A stretch of 64,000 nt of DNA, taken from the NCBI RefSeq assembly GCF_030867145.1, contig NC_134414.1, forward strand, positions 131,886,465 to 131,950,464, given 5' to 3'. Source of the DNA: Opisthocomus hoazin (lineage: Eukaryota > Chordata > Aves > Opisthocomiformes > Opisthocomidae). Positions 27,001 to 40,189 of the stretch are shown here, one piece after another. The notes below the pieces were generated by a model that searched no databases, was not told the DNA's origin, and saw only the letters and a program-made list of their open reading frames with translations. How positions within the stretch are numbered: position 1 is the first letter of the stretch; every line of letters starts with the position of its first letter. A program made the translations under genes and the position numbers.

Positions 27001-29739
27001 TTGATTTTATAAATATATCTGCTAACAATCCATTTTTTTTATCCTGGTTACAAATAAGGATACATAAACATCTAATTATCTTTTGATTATTACCAAAAAT
27101 TAGTTACGGTCACTGTATCTGGAATTGGAAAAATTATACAAGATAGGTTTTAGATTATTTTAAATTATTTAAATTATACAAGATAGGTTTTAAATATCAA
27201 GCCCATTTTGTAGGGGTTCCCTACTGCAGTAGGGAATCTAATAAAACTCCAAACAAAGCTTACAAGGCTAACATTGCTCATAAGAGCTGACTACCACTGA
27301 ACTGCCCAACGCAGTGTTTGCATTAAGCTTAGATGAATACCAGTGTGTGGCTTTGGTGCTAAAGAGAAAAATATCTTAGATTATAGCTGTAGAAGTAGTA
27401 CCTTTTCCTTAGGAATAACAGTATTTCCTTTATATAACTGTGGAATTGCCAGCCTTTCCACTGCTTTCAGAGCCTCATTTCTATCACCCGTTTCAGCTGT
27501 TCTTTCACTCATTAGCACTACCTAGTCTCTAAGTCATAACAAGTGAGCTCCAAAAGCAGGGCACAGCCTGAGCAGCTGAGCCTGAAGGGGGAGGTCACTG
27601 ATGGCGGTAGGAGTCCTTTCGCCAGCCTCCCCCCCAGCAGCAAAGGGCTAATCCACAGGGACCAGAGCAGCACCGGGACAGCAGACCCCAGGCTGGCTTG
27701 CTCTGCCACCCTAGGAGAGGGTGGAGGTGGAGGAACCAGCAACAGAATGGATGAAGACACAAGGACTGCAGCATCCCTTCCCCAGACAGCTGGAGCACTG
27801 GAAACAGCCTGTGGCAGGAGGCCAGCACATGCAAAAGACATGGCCTCCCCCTACATTTTACCCAAATCATGTCCCGTTTTGTTTTTTCTTCCTTCAGCAA
27901 ACTGGGCTGCTTACTGCATGACAAGGATTTTTGTGATTAAAACTGAAGACAAACAATTACTCCAGACCTTATTATGCTCTTTTCTATTTTTAATGGACTA
28001 ATCTGCATCAGGCTAGTGTGATTTTTGGTCAGTGATTCTTTACTCTCTTCACCTCCTTCTCCCCAGGAGTTTCATAGTCTCACTGAATGCCGCATTGAAA
28101 AGTTGGCAGCAAGGAAGGCTACTCCGCTATTTCTCAGGAGATGGACTAGCTAAAACAAGAAGCAGTTGTTGTTTCTGCTTAGCCATGTTATCCCAATTTT
28201 ACACAGGGACAATGCCATCGACACAAAGGAAGATTCTTCTAAATTACACTACTCGGAGATGAGTATCGGGGCCCAAAACTTTATTCCTCTCTCACGATGT
28301 GTAGGGTTGTTGTAAAGTTTCCTTCCTGTAAGACCCATTTCTTCTTATGGTTTTTAGGTTGGTTTTGTTTTGCACACATTTTTCTAGGGCTGAAGCATTT
28401 CTGGAAAAGACTCTGAAACAGGTTGCTCTGGCAGTTTTAAAACTGGAGTGAACAGATACCTTACAGAAGCAAGCTGATTTCAAGCAACTCCAAAACACAC
28501 AAAATAGTGATCTAATCCAGGATAAACAATAATGTCAAGACAAAGAAATGTCTCTTTAATTGTAAAGTACTATTCCATCTCTTAACAGCATCACAAACTG
28601 CAAAGGAAAATGTTCTTGAAAGCTATTGTAATTAAAGGCATAGGGAGGATGCTTGTGTGGGGGTTAAAATAGAGTTAATGAATTCTATTTACTTAGACCA
28701 AGCAATGAATTCAGAAGAAGCAATAGCATGTAGAATTTAAGTAATACAGTGAGCATTTAAGAAAAACTGGGGATAGCACCTGTGGTTTCATGGTAACTGC
28801 AACTACAGTTCTAATTTACATGGATGAAGTAGAATAACTGATGTGAATAATTGCTTTAGACACCATGATATATACAAAAGCAAGGCCATAAAAAAAGAGC
28901 AGGCAAAATATGGCCCCTACCATGGAAAAAAAGCAGCTCCAGTCCTAGGGTCCCCAGAGACAAATCCGTTTTTGCTTAAGCAAACAATGTGCAGGGGATG
29001 TCCTGTTTTAATTTCTTTTTTGGCCTCCACTATATTGTTTATCTTGAGTGCTCATCTTCTTGACAAACGTATTTTCAGGAAACTATTCCTCTGGATCTCA
29101 TAGCCCTGAAAAGAACCTGACTAAACGTGTCTGCTCATCAAGACTGACTTGCGGTCTCTGTGTGGCTTTATTTAAAGTTAGAGGTTCACAGAGTCCTGTA
29201 AAGAGTCAACTGCAGGCACTGGAAACTGTGAGAAACAACGTAGTACATGAAAGAGCTTACTGCCATCAAAAGCTGCTTCTCTCTGTAAATTAGTGTTACA
29301 CATTCATGAGCACAAGCAGGATAAGAGAAGACTGATGACTTAGTATAGCCCTCATGAAAATGCTCAATGTACTACTTACAGCATCACTCCGAGCTAAGTA
29401 AGGAGTTTCAGACCCATTTCGCAAATAAGGAACTGAAGGAGATTGGCAAAGCACGGCAATACCTATACAGCAGTCCCAGAAGCATCTGTGGTGTTTTGCA
29501 GAGGTATTGAAGATTTAACTAAACCAGGTAGTTTAATGAGATGTGAGAGACCTTAAGACACTACAAGAAGCTCCACTGCCTGTTGGTTTGCTTCTCTTCA
29601 TTGCTCCTTTCCTGCTCCAGTACAAACTGTAATGCTCAAGCTGGAAGAAACTTGTGAGCAGGTGTTAGAACATGCCAAAAAGTAGGAGCTGGGGAGTGAC
29701 AGCAAGCAATATATACACGTACAGAGAGGGAGTAGGGGC
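24055..29739. other. Non-coding; tandem duplication only
   Basis: AT-rich low-complexity sequence near 25,120-25,150, the 40-bp duplication, and a GC-richer patch at 27.54-27.84 kb with overlapping open frames on both strands (up to 152 codons) that match no family. Confidence 0.55.
27131..27192. repeat. 40-bp-period tandem duplication
   Basis: The 22-mer beginning AAATTATACAAGATAGG occurs at 27131-27152 and again, identical, at 27171-27192 in AT-rich DNA. Confidence 0.9.
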
Positions 29740-29835
29740 TGATAGATCAGACCTGCATTTAGAACAGGAATGAAAATAAATGTTGCTCTAAGTAACTTGC
29801 CCAAGGTCACAGAGGTATTTTTGAACAGCCTTACA
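29740..29835 (+). repeat. Short MIR/L3-like remnant
   Basis: The block CTAAGTAACTTGCCCAAGGT plus CACAGAGG is the hallmark central motif of MIR/L2/L3 family repeats. Flanks are too diverged to assign a family. Confidence 0.4.
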
Positions 29836-32800
29836 CACATGCTTAAAAACCTCGAGTTCCTTTAAAACTTGAGCCTGCTGCTTGAGTGACGGTGCCCAGA
29901 CGTGCCAGATCAGGACTGGCAACCAGAATTCTGACACTCACTACTGTGCTCCTGTGATGTGAGGAAGCAGGTAGGATTCAAGTCCAACACAGGAGTTTTT
30001 CTCAGAGCCAGGGGCCAATCCATTATTTAACTCAGCAATACCAGAAAGTTTATAATCTGCCTTCAGTCTTTTTCAGAGATACTAGTATGTCTAAGTCCAT
30101 CCTTATGAATTCATTGGGAAAAACCATAAGACAGATATTTCCTTAGTTCTCTAGGGGCAGTGTTTCCTCATAAGAGGCAGGAAAAGTATTTCACAGTTAC
30201 CATTTTCTAACCCCCCTCCTCTCCAGCACTGTAAGAAAGAAAGAATATCTTATGAGAACAGTAAACATCCAGCATGTGCCTATTTCACCATTCTGATTCA
30301 GAGAGTCAGCCCCACATTCAGAGATAGCCACTGTAGGAGTCTGTGTTATATCTGCAGCAAAAAATGTTGTCTTTTCTGGATCTGGACACTGCCACCTCAG
30401 CTCATTTCTAATGTGCGTGCTTTGGCAGCACACAGCTGAACAAGGCCATAGATGTGCATTTTAAAATGTGGTAACCTTCATACTGTGTTTTTCTTGAGAA
30501 TCATCTGTATTATAATTACACGGAAAAAAGATGGCACCACTGCATTTCTTTACAAAACAATTCAGTTTAGGATTATTGCCTTTAGTCAGTGAGGCATCAT
30601 CACCAAGAGTGAACAAGACTGAACAATGAGTAAGTTTGAAGTGTCTTTGTAATGAGTTTAACACATTTGAAATCCCTGGGTCCTCCCATGCGCTTTTTTG
30701 CACCAATTTTCTGTGATTAGATGAAGATCAAACATAATAGTGTGTGTAGCCAGCACACAATATATGTGATCACTTTGGTTAAATTATAAAAAAGTCTAAC
30801 ATCTAACTTGTCCATGTCATCTTATTTGGCGAAACTAATGATGTAATTAAATGAGTTCAAATATCAAAAACATATGTATCTGCTTACATTTATACTTTTT
30901 TTTTCCATTTACAAAATAATGCTTTTGTTAGAGAATAAAATTCAATGAGCTTCATATGTACTGGTGGAGTTCTGCAGCTCAATTATTTCTTCGTCACAAT
31001 GGCAAGAGAAACTCCAGCACACAAATAATCTAGAAGATTTATAGACCTGATTGCAGTACTGACACTTGGCCTACAGAGCTCCCTAGCAGGCTAGAGAGAA
31101 GCCGTCTTATCCGCAGGTATGAAGAGGGTTGGCTGATAGCATCAGCTAAGCCATGGTGAAGGATAAAAGCAGAACATTTACAGCCCTACTTCTAGCTAAA
31201 CTAAGACATTTTTGAAGCACGATATGTCAATTTCATGAGGGTTTAAAGCAAACTTCTGCAGGAAATGGGATCCACATGCATGTTTTCTTGGGAGCTCCTT
31301 GTAAAACAATAGTCAAGTCTGAACACAAGTATGTATTTTTAATTTAATAGATAGGTTTACTTTACAGGTTCTTCCCTCATTCTGTTACTGCCTGTAGGAC
31401 TGTACATCAACAGAGACATCCAAAGTCTGCTTTCATTTAATTAAATGGGTTCTTTGTCACCAGTTTAAAAAAAAAAAGTATATCTGATATATAAAATAAT
31501 GTCTGTTCTCATGACATCTCCAGCCCAATTTCCACGAAGAATTTGGGATAGTTTTAAATAGATTGAAAGAATGATAAGAAAAACACTTCCTTCAAAAAAA
31601 TTAAAGGAAAGCAACACTCCCACTTATCTTCCAACTCTACCATGTTTGGAAATTTTCCTTTTAGCTCAGAGGGGCTACGCAAGTAAAGCTGTTCATCTGC
31701 AACATCCCATTAAATGTCATCGTTAGCAAGATAAGATGCAGTAAAATGGACTCAATAACAATCACTGCTGTTCACTTCAAACCAGATACATTTAATCACT
31801 GTGATCATTTCTACAGCAGAATAATACTGATAGCAGTAAACAGAGCACATGGAAAAGTTAGGACTCAGTGACATTGTTTACTCTGTTTATAAACAGGAAT
31901 TACCTGCACTGCAGTCGAAACACTACTGTAGCTGAGGACAGAATCTGGGCCAGTAGTGGATACCTGTTTACTTAGCTACACAATAGTAGGCCAGAGTTTG
32001 CGTATTTTTAAGCTAATACAAACCAGAGTGACTCTTATTTTACTCCCTGGAAATGGGAATTTCATAGATCTAAATTGACATTTGGTCCTTGCCAAAATAT
32101 TTTGCATTGGCATTTACTGTTGGAAAGACCAGTTTTTCCTACTGCCAAGAACTGAGTAAAACTCAGCCAAATTCTTCAATCCTTAATTGAACAAAATTCT
32201 CATTGTAGTTTTGCTTGATTAAGAAGAACAAGACACATAGTCTACTGCATGGATAACTGGGTGTATGTAGGTTGAGATCCATCTGAAAATATTTAACAAC
32301 TATCAAACTTTATACAGGTTATAGTTTGTATTAAAAATTAATGGGGTTATCTATATATGTCAAATTGCTTGTCTGCACAAGTGACTAGTTCCCAGACTGT
32401 TGAATTTCACAAGCTTCTAATGTTGCTAATTGTCACAAGGAAGTAATTAATTGAGTCACTTGAGAAAAATCTGTTCCAGATCATGTAGGTTTTTTCTTTA
32501 CAATTGTGGAGGCCTCAATTACCAAACTCTAGGAAATAACCATTTTTTTTTACTTTAAGAAATAGATATGTACCAGTGTGATTGATGCACAGAACTGATG
32601 GGGCACGTTTCTCAATTACAGTCACTACTACTTATAGTTTTCAGTCATGTCTGTGCAGATTTCTCCATTTTATCTCTGTTACAGATCCTCCCAAGGAGAA
32701 TTAGTAGACCATCATCAGGAGGATTCATAACATATTAAAGCTCAGCAGTCATTTTTAGCCTAAGGCAGCCAAGGGAAAACTAGCCAGGAAAATTCTTCAA

Positions 32801-34909
32801 TAATATTGTGTTAGTAATTTTGCATTTCCAAATGAATGTAGGTTTGTCTTCTCTTCCATAACAGTTATCACTACTTTACAAACGCCACACCAGTGTTGTA
32901 TGGTCGCAATATACAGATGACTGCAAGTGGAGGGAAATACGAATCTCTCCCCTTCCTCTGGGTGATTTGTCATGACTTAGTCCTTTGAAGACAAGTTCAT
33001 TTTAGATGTCACATTTAATCAAGATGAGGACTTCATTCCAAACCTAAGACGTAATGGCACGTAATCATTATTACAATATCAAAAAAGTAAGTAATTTTCA
33101 ACTGACCACAGTTAAGAGACTCTGCATCATTTGAAGAACAAATATAAGTACAAGAAAGGATAAAACAAGATATAGCTATTAATCGTAAAAAGCAGACAGA
33201 TAAAATAAGGAAGTCAGGAAGAGGAGAGGCAGAATTTAACAGCAGTTCTAAAAGGTGATTTATGAGATTTGTACGCACATTAGAAGATAATCCTGTCTAG
33301 AGCCTAAAGAGGCAAAAGAAAAAATACTGCCAAAAAATGAAAGATACTGAGTTGGGTTTTTTTTTTCATTTCTTAAGTGATTTTGATTAACAGTGCTGCC
33401 TTTTAGATTGAAAAGAAGAAAAAGAAGAGGGTGACAACTTTTTTTCTATAGATACTATTTGAAACTAATCCATCCATTTAAAAGCAATGGCATTGTCATG
33501 TAGCAGTAGTTTGTACATTTTGCCCACTATATCTTAAAAGAAGAGATGAAAGCTCTCCATAAGTTTGCCTTACTTCCCCTCTCTGAAACGTTACTGTAAT
33601 GAAAATAGTATCTAACAAAAGAGCGAACATGGATGCCACACAATCCCACAGATTATAAAAACTCTTAGATTTTTGTCCAGTACAGTCACTGCTGATTTAT
33701 TATTTAAGCTTAAATCAGTGCAGATGGAAGAAATTGGATTGCCCCTCAATTCCTAGCAGACAGCTGCTAAATCTCTGGTATCTCAGTTAATTCCTTCACA
33801 GTTCCCCTCCACTCATAACCCAGCTTTCCTCCGAGTGCTTCTTCCTTCGCCTGCCATGAAGCTGCTGTTATCTGGGGTCCCGTCAGCCAGCAGCGTGGAA
33901 CAGTTATGCCATCACAAGCTACTCATACAGATGCACTAATACCAGCAAAACTGACTTGGGAGGTTTTGATTTATTTATTTGAATTCTTACTGATTGTAAA
34001 TACTCCTTCAGCAGTAAAGTGCTCCTGCTCTAGACACAGCCTAAATTGCACCCTGCATCCAGTGCTGGCACTTGTCAAAGCTGCAAACACATCTTTTGGA
34101 AACATTAGTCCCTGGATGACTTTACTAGCTCAGCTTACAAGCACAGTCCTTAAGGAGCTCGTTCCTGCAGGATCTAATGAGCATTCTTATTTAATTTATT
34201 GAAAACTTTGTAACAATTTTCACGAAATACAGCTCAGACCTAAAAAAACCCCTCTCAAACTCTGAGCCTGTGGGCTATAATTATGTACCCAGATTATCTC
34301 TTTCCTTAGTGTGGTTAAAGAAGCCTTCCACAAAGCACATTACAAGTATTTCTATTAAGAATACATTCTTTCTGCTAACATCTGAAAATCTGAGCAGGTT
34401 GCTTGATCTAACACAAATTAGCTTAGAATTAATGTAGGTGTCCCATCTCACAGTCAAACAAAACAAACAAACAAACAAAAGAAAATCACTGTAAGTGTTG
34501 CTGATAGCCATTCTGCTGTTTGGAGAAATAAGACTCCTTTTTCCTTGCTAGAGAAGTATCTGCCTAGTGGATTTGTTTTTGATTTGGTGAAGTCATGGCC
34601 TATAGGTAGCCATGAACTTTGGGTTCCGATGTTCAGCAGTAAGAATCTGGTGGACAAAGTTTGTGGGGAAGAATATGATCTCATTTAAGTGCATTGATTT
34701 TTCTAACGCCAGATTTTGTGAAGTTAGTCATTGTTGCCTTAACTGCGTCACCCTGGGAAAAGCTAGCACATGCTTTAACTACTCCTTTGCACAGATACAA
34801 GAAAAGTTTTTAAAAACACCTATCTACTTTGAAAACCTCCAGATTTTGAAACAAAAAAAAGAGGACTGGGCAGGGAAAATGGAGGCCTTAGCTGATTGAC
34901 AATGCAGGA
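29836..34909. other. Non-coding, AT-rich; nothing recognised
   Basis: Short frames only; apart from the microsatellite at 34.46 kb I see no repeat or gene. Confidence 0.55.
34456..34480. repeat. (AAAC)n microsatellite
   Basis: AAAC/CAAA units, about six, slightly interrupted. Confidence 0.85.
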
Positions 34910-35290
34910 TATAGAACCTTTTAGATCCTAATCCATGACGGGATGTTTGCATCTGGCCCCATAATGGAGTCCACATGCCTGAATTAGATGCCTGGACTCT
35001 ATGCATGTGCATAAAGGGAGTTAAGTGCCTCGGAGGGGGATTCACAAAAGCCACTGTTTGGGGAGCTGCCTAAGCCAGCTAAATAGGAAAAGCTGAAGAT
35101 TGCAGTTCATCCTAAATCCTAGCTCTCTCCTGGGTTTAAGTGCCTTCTGGCAAATGAAGTATACAGGCACGAGTCCCTCCACTTTCAGCTTATAGTCCAC
35201 AATCCTCTTTTGAAGGCAGGTGCCAAATTTTTCTTCCAAACCCTGAGCAGCCATCAGCAACTCAAGCACAGGCTTACTCAGGCTGTAGAA
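34910..35290. repeat. Possible ancient sauropsid interspersed repeat
   Basis: Contains phrases such as TTAGATGCCTGGACTC, GGGAGTTAAGTGCCT and GGGGATTCACAAAAGCC, reminiscent of old dispersed repeats in birds and turtles with AGGCACCTAA-type wording. A 122-codon minus-strand open frame crosses it but resembles no protein I know. Family assignment is not possible by eye. Confidence 0.25.
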
Positions 35291-38200
35291 GAGGGGTCTA
35301 ACTCCTTCCTTTAGCAAAGGGCATTGAAGTGCGCATTTCCTACCTCCTAGGCAGGCCCCAGCCAGCAGGCTACAGGCATCATCTCCCAGGAGGTCGGTGG
35401 GAGCTGGCACAGGTCACAGCAGACCCAGGGAAGCCTGTGGAGGAGGAAAGCCACAAGAGATTTTGTCTGAAAGCTTGGGAGGCGTCAAAAGGCAAAGGGA
35501 GCCTCAGGTCCACGCCCTGCACCAAGGAAGGTTTGTGCACTGGGGCCAAGCAGTCCTCGAGAACTCGACCTCAGCGGCCTGCCAGCACAGGCAACAGCTA
35601 ATCAGTCCCTGATCAGGGACTTGGATTTCGATTATGGACCGAAGTGCTTTAATTTCCCCCTCCAATCCTATTTGCTCGTGTGGTTCCAGCCCCACCTCTG
35701 CCTCGCAGTGCTGCAGGCAGCTGAGAGGAGGCTGGTGTCCCCCTTCGATCCGGCTTAGCCGCTGGGTACCAACAGGTCTGTCAGCCTGTCACCACTGGCA
35801 CAGCCCTTCATCCTGGCTGCAGTACTGATGGAGTGCCAGCTCCTGCTGCAGACAGTTTATGACAGTTACACAGAGGAGCTGAGCACTGACCAGCTTTACA
35901 GCCTGTATATTTGCTAGTCTCACAGTTACCAGTGATCATGGGCCCAAGAGGCTGCACTGAACATTTCATATTGTTTCTCTTGGAGTAGAATTGAGCGACT
36001 TAAGTGAGTGAGCGACAGGATTTGCTCTTCAGTACTTGGCTTTGCTTTCCTTTGCCCTTGGTTGGGTTATTCCAAGGTGACAGATACAGTAATTTCAAGT
36101 CCTTTAAACCACAGTGCATTGGATTGCACATCGGAAATTAATTCTGCCTCATGGCATCTTTGGACTTGAAATGACTATTCATTTTCATGGATCCAGGATA
36201 AGTGCGTGTGTGCATGGCAGTAAGGTCTTCTGTGTGTGCACCTGTTTCAGTAATACTCTTTACTGTGCTTTTGAGAGACATGGTCGACATTTACTGTAAG
36301 TATTCACTGAATCAAACCTACGCGGAGTATTTCACAACTCAGGTTGAAAGTTTTTTTGGTGGTGTCATGCTGCTCTTATTTCTGCCCTTGTAGAGTGAGA
36401 AGATGGTGGCATCTGCGTAGGCCTGTACATGTTACACGTGTTAACAAGTAACAATGATTTCAATCTTTGTCTCTCTGCCCACTGACTAGTCAAGTGGTTA
36501 TGAGTTGAAGTATACTTGAGTAAGAAGCATTTCTTACGTGCCGCACAACAGGAAAAGGCAGAAGGTCTTTATGGGCAGATCTGTCTGGCATGACCCAGGG
36601 ATGTATGCGTGCAGTTCAGCCATGGTGGCAGACTACAAGAGTACACTAGAGCTTTTTCTGGTGATTGTACCCAAGTTCCAGAATTTGAAGAGATGTACAT
36701 TAGTAGATCCACTGTCAACCATCTAGCAACTTCCAACTTCATGTCTGCCCGCAGATATGACCCAGAGAACAAAGGGTCTTTTATAAAAATTAAAAGCCCA
36801 GTTTTGAAACCATTTTAACCGAATGAGTGCTTAGTTGTGGTTATTGTCATCTTAGTCTTTACCAAGAAAAGTAGCATAAAATGTAAAATTTACCCATTTA
36901 GGAAATTTAATCATGAGATAACATCTGCTTGATTTTTGTGAATGGAACAGTGTCAGGTTGTGACTGAGATCAGCACATCCTAACAAATACGACAATATCT
37001 GCAAGATTTTATAATAAAATAGGACAGTAACTGTTGCTAAATAATTTTAAAACATTCTCCTGATTTCTGTCTAGGTGGAATAGTCTAGTATGTTTAACCT
37101 TCTAAGGCAGGATCACTTCTTTCCCTGTTTGAGCACAGGTAGGAAAAGTATGCAAAGGGAAGGAATCTTTTTAACAGCAAATAAACTTCCAGTAAAAATT
37201 GTCCAAGAGACAGGAGATTTTTTCAAGAAAAATATTTTACAGACATTTGTTATTGTTTTCATATCTCCATTGGACTGGGACCTCAGGGTTCCGAGGAGCT
37301 GCAAAGTTAGAACACAGCAAAGAAAAATAAGGGAGAGAGAAGCTGCTCTTTCTCTCGACAGGCTTATCAAAGCACAGTGAACGGAAATATTGTAAGTGGT
37401 AACAATTCATCTCCAAAATAGAGCCTCCAGAGCCGTTTGCTTTTATCAAAAAAAAAAAAAAATCATGAAACAGCGTGAGGGCAAGAGGTAAGAAAAGACA
37501 TTTTGTATGCCATCAAAGTGAGAAAAGGAACAGAAATGCTATACTGTGCCAGTTTCAGAGAGAGGCAATCAAGCAAATTTTATGGCAAGAAGGCAACGTG
37601 TAAGGCAACAGGACTGCAAAAGGAGTCACAGAGAACAATAAACTGTTTCAAATTAAGATCAGGCCAAGTACTTCAGATTCATGCACAGATTTCTTGCTTT
37701 ATAGTTCAAGAACTCCCAGAACTAAAAGTTTTAAAGTAAACACTGTCTGGGTTGCAAAGGCTAGGGTATGATCACTACAAAGGGGCACACGAAATGAAGT
37801 TTCTCTATAACCAAAAGACTTCAATCAAAGAACCAGTGCACCCAGAATTAGACTCTCTTTCTTAATGAGATCTCACAATCTTGATACCTTGTTAGGGTTA
37901 ATGGCTTCCATCTAGATCACTGTAAATTACTTAATCAGTACGCGTGCAGTGCTAAAAAGAGGAGGGAAGAGGAGGGGAAATACAGTTCTAAACTTCAGAG
38001 AAATCCCTGCTTCATCCCTGATAATAAAGAGGCTAAAACTTACCCCTTTCCAAAGAGCCAGCCCTCCTGCTTGCCTCAGGCACCCGAGAGGTGCCAGGAG
38101 CCCTCGCCTCCCCAAATGCCCTACTGCAGAGCACCAGCCGGAGCTCGGTGGTAACGGAGACAGACACCTGCCTTTCCCAAAGCGGCACCTGGGCTCTATC

Positions 38201-39729
38201 CACCCAGGACACAGCGCAGCCTTTTGACCCCCAAAATGAAGATATGGTGGCCGTGGAGTGGCAGGACGTCACACACCACAGCAGGGTGCCTGCGGATGGC
38301 CCATAGGCCATGCAAGATAAGTCAGACCTCAAGCGGCACCAGCGACTGAAACGGCACTTGGTACAGCTTCAGGATCAAGAGAAGGACAAGAGCAGTGTCT
38401 GGCCACTTTTCCCTTGTCTCCTCAGGTATGGCACCAAGTGTAGCTTAGCTAGCCTGAAAAGTCAAGCCTACACAAATACTACATCTGCAGACGCCTGTAC
38501 CGCTTTACGTAATGTTTAATCTAATAAAAGGGCAGATTAGCTTCCCTGTGACATCGGTAACAATCTGTCATGGTCATTACCAGGAGCACTTTTATAAGCA
38601 GGATCTCTCCTTTCTATTGCCACTTCTTGAGAAGTGTTTACGAAAAATACATACCCTAGCACCTATTTGTGCCTTAATGAATAGGATTTTTGCATATACA
38701 TCTAAGCTTTCCTAAAGGTATTGAGATCTACTAATTCACACAATGTTCCCCCTCTAAGCAGTCTTCCCAGACACATGAAAGAAAATCCTAAACCAGGCTG
38801 TATTAGAATAAAATATATATAGCCTGAGTTGATATTTTGTGTCTCTTTAGGGCTCAACGCACCTTCACAAAGAATAGATTTTATTTTTTTCTGCTTTTAG
38901 TACAATACTTTGATTAATCAAATGAGGAACTAAGAGTTCTCTGAGAAGTAAAACTAGTAGATATACTTCAGAATAAGACTCTCTGCCACTTGTGAGTATT
39001 TGGGTGAAGATTCAGGATACATTCAATTTTATTAATTGCCACAGAAAGAGACAGTCTTCTTCCCTCTCTTTTGTCTACTCCTCTACATCTGGTAAGATGG
39101 AGCATTTCACTGATTAACAAGCATAACACTAAACTGTGCAGATTATTCACTTGTCATTTAGTGCCAATTGCTAGCATGTGGCTTGTTCACAAAGCTGTAG
39201 CTGGCTGAACCAAGAGGTAGCAAAATGGAAACTTTTTACACTTTTACCAGTGAGTATAATTCATAGCAGCACTGCTAGAGGCACTGCTTTGGATTAAAAT
39301 AATAAAATGCTGCGATACACTTTGCAAACCATTGTACCGTAATAACATGCAAGCAACTGTACCATGAAAATTTGGGAGGCTTCTACTGCATGCAGCCAGC
39401 ACAACCTGTGTCAGGGCACAGGAAGGCCAAGAGTGACGAGTGACAGCTGAGAAGGCAGGTTTCCAAAGAAAGCCTGTGGTTCCCTGCCCACACTGTTTTG
39501 CAACCAGTAGTGGCCATAGTTCATTACCAACACCGTGAGGTTCAGCCTGCTGGATCAAGCATTTCAGTCTGACGCGCATCTCCGGTTGTTTGTCTTTGCA
39601 TTGACTTTGGGGTAGGGGACTGGCAGTAGATGTGAAGCGTTTTTGCCAAAACAATCCCCAAACTAACAATGCCCCCAGGAGATGGCTGGTTGACGATAAA
39701 AGCACTTCCATGAAAACCGGCCTTGCCGC
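35291..39729. other. Non-coding, mixed composition
   Basis: GC-richer patches at 35.3-35.8 kb and 38.05-38.3 kb alternate with AT-rich sequence. A perfect 18-bp palindrome lies at 35604-35621. No exon is supported. Confidence 0.5.
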
Positions 39730-40188
39730 CAGTGGGCTGCGCACAGCAAACCCATTACGTCGGACGAGACAAATTGCTTGGATGGTGTCAATGCCTATGA
39801 CCCACGGGGAGCTCCTTCTGCAGCACCCGGCAGCACCACCGCTTCAGCGCAGGAGCCCTCGCTCCAGTTCCCACGTTGAACAGACAGCCTGTGCTCGGAC
39901 GCATCGGCTGCCGGTCCCGGGCTGCGCGCCAGGAGGGCGATTACGTGCCGATAAGCAGGGAGGCAGCTCTACGCTTTGATCGCTTTGTGTGTTCCGCATT
40001 ATCGGGCCCGGGTTTACGTGCCTCGCGCAGCCGGTCGCCGAACGGGCAGCTAGTGGCAGCCGCTTAACTGTCTCCATCAAAGCCGCCTGCCACCGAGACT
40101 GCAGGCAAACTGCCCAGAAGAGAGCATTAGGCAGAGGATTCAAGCGCGTACTGTGTGGCAGAGAACAGGAAAATGTATTCAAAGGCAG
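39730..40188 (+). promoter_or_regulatory. CpG-rich island upstream of COL8A1, candidate promoter or non-coding exon
   Basis: CpG dinucleotides are dense from about 39,730 to 40,110 (clusters such as CATCGGCTGCCGGTCCCGGG and GCCTCGCGCAGCCGGTCGCC) in an otherwise CpG-poor, AT-rich region. At the downstream edge there is a good splice donor, AAAGGCAG|GTATTT, with GT at 40189-40190. Because the first coding exon of COL8A1 carries only three untranslated bases, an upstream non-coding exon must exist; this is one candidate place for it, about 8.7 kb upstream. No TATA box is evident. Strand and role are inferred. Confidence 0.3.
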
Positions 40189-40189
40189 G

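Noticed and set aside
27518..28001. Overlapping 107-152 codon frames on both strands
   Set aside because: Compositional; no family similarity and no splice or promoter context.
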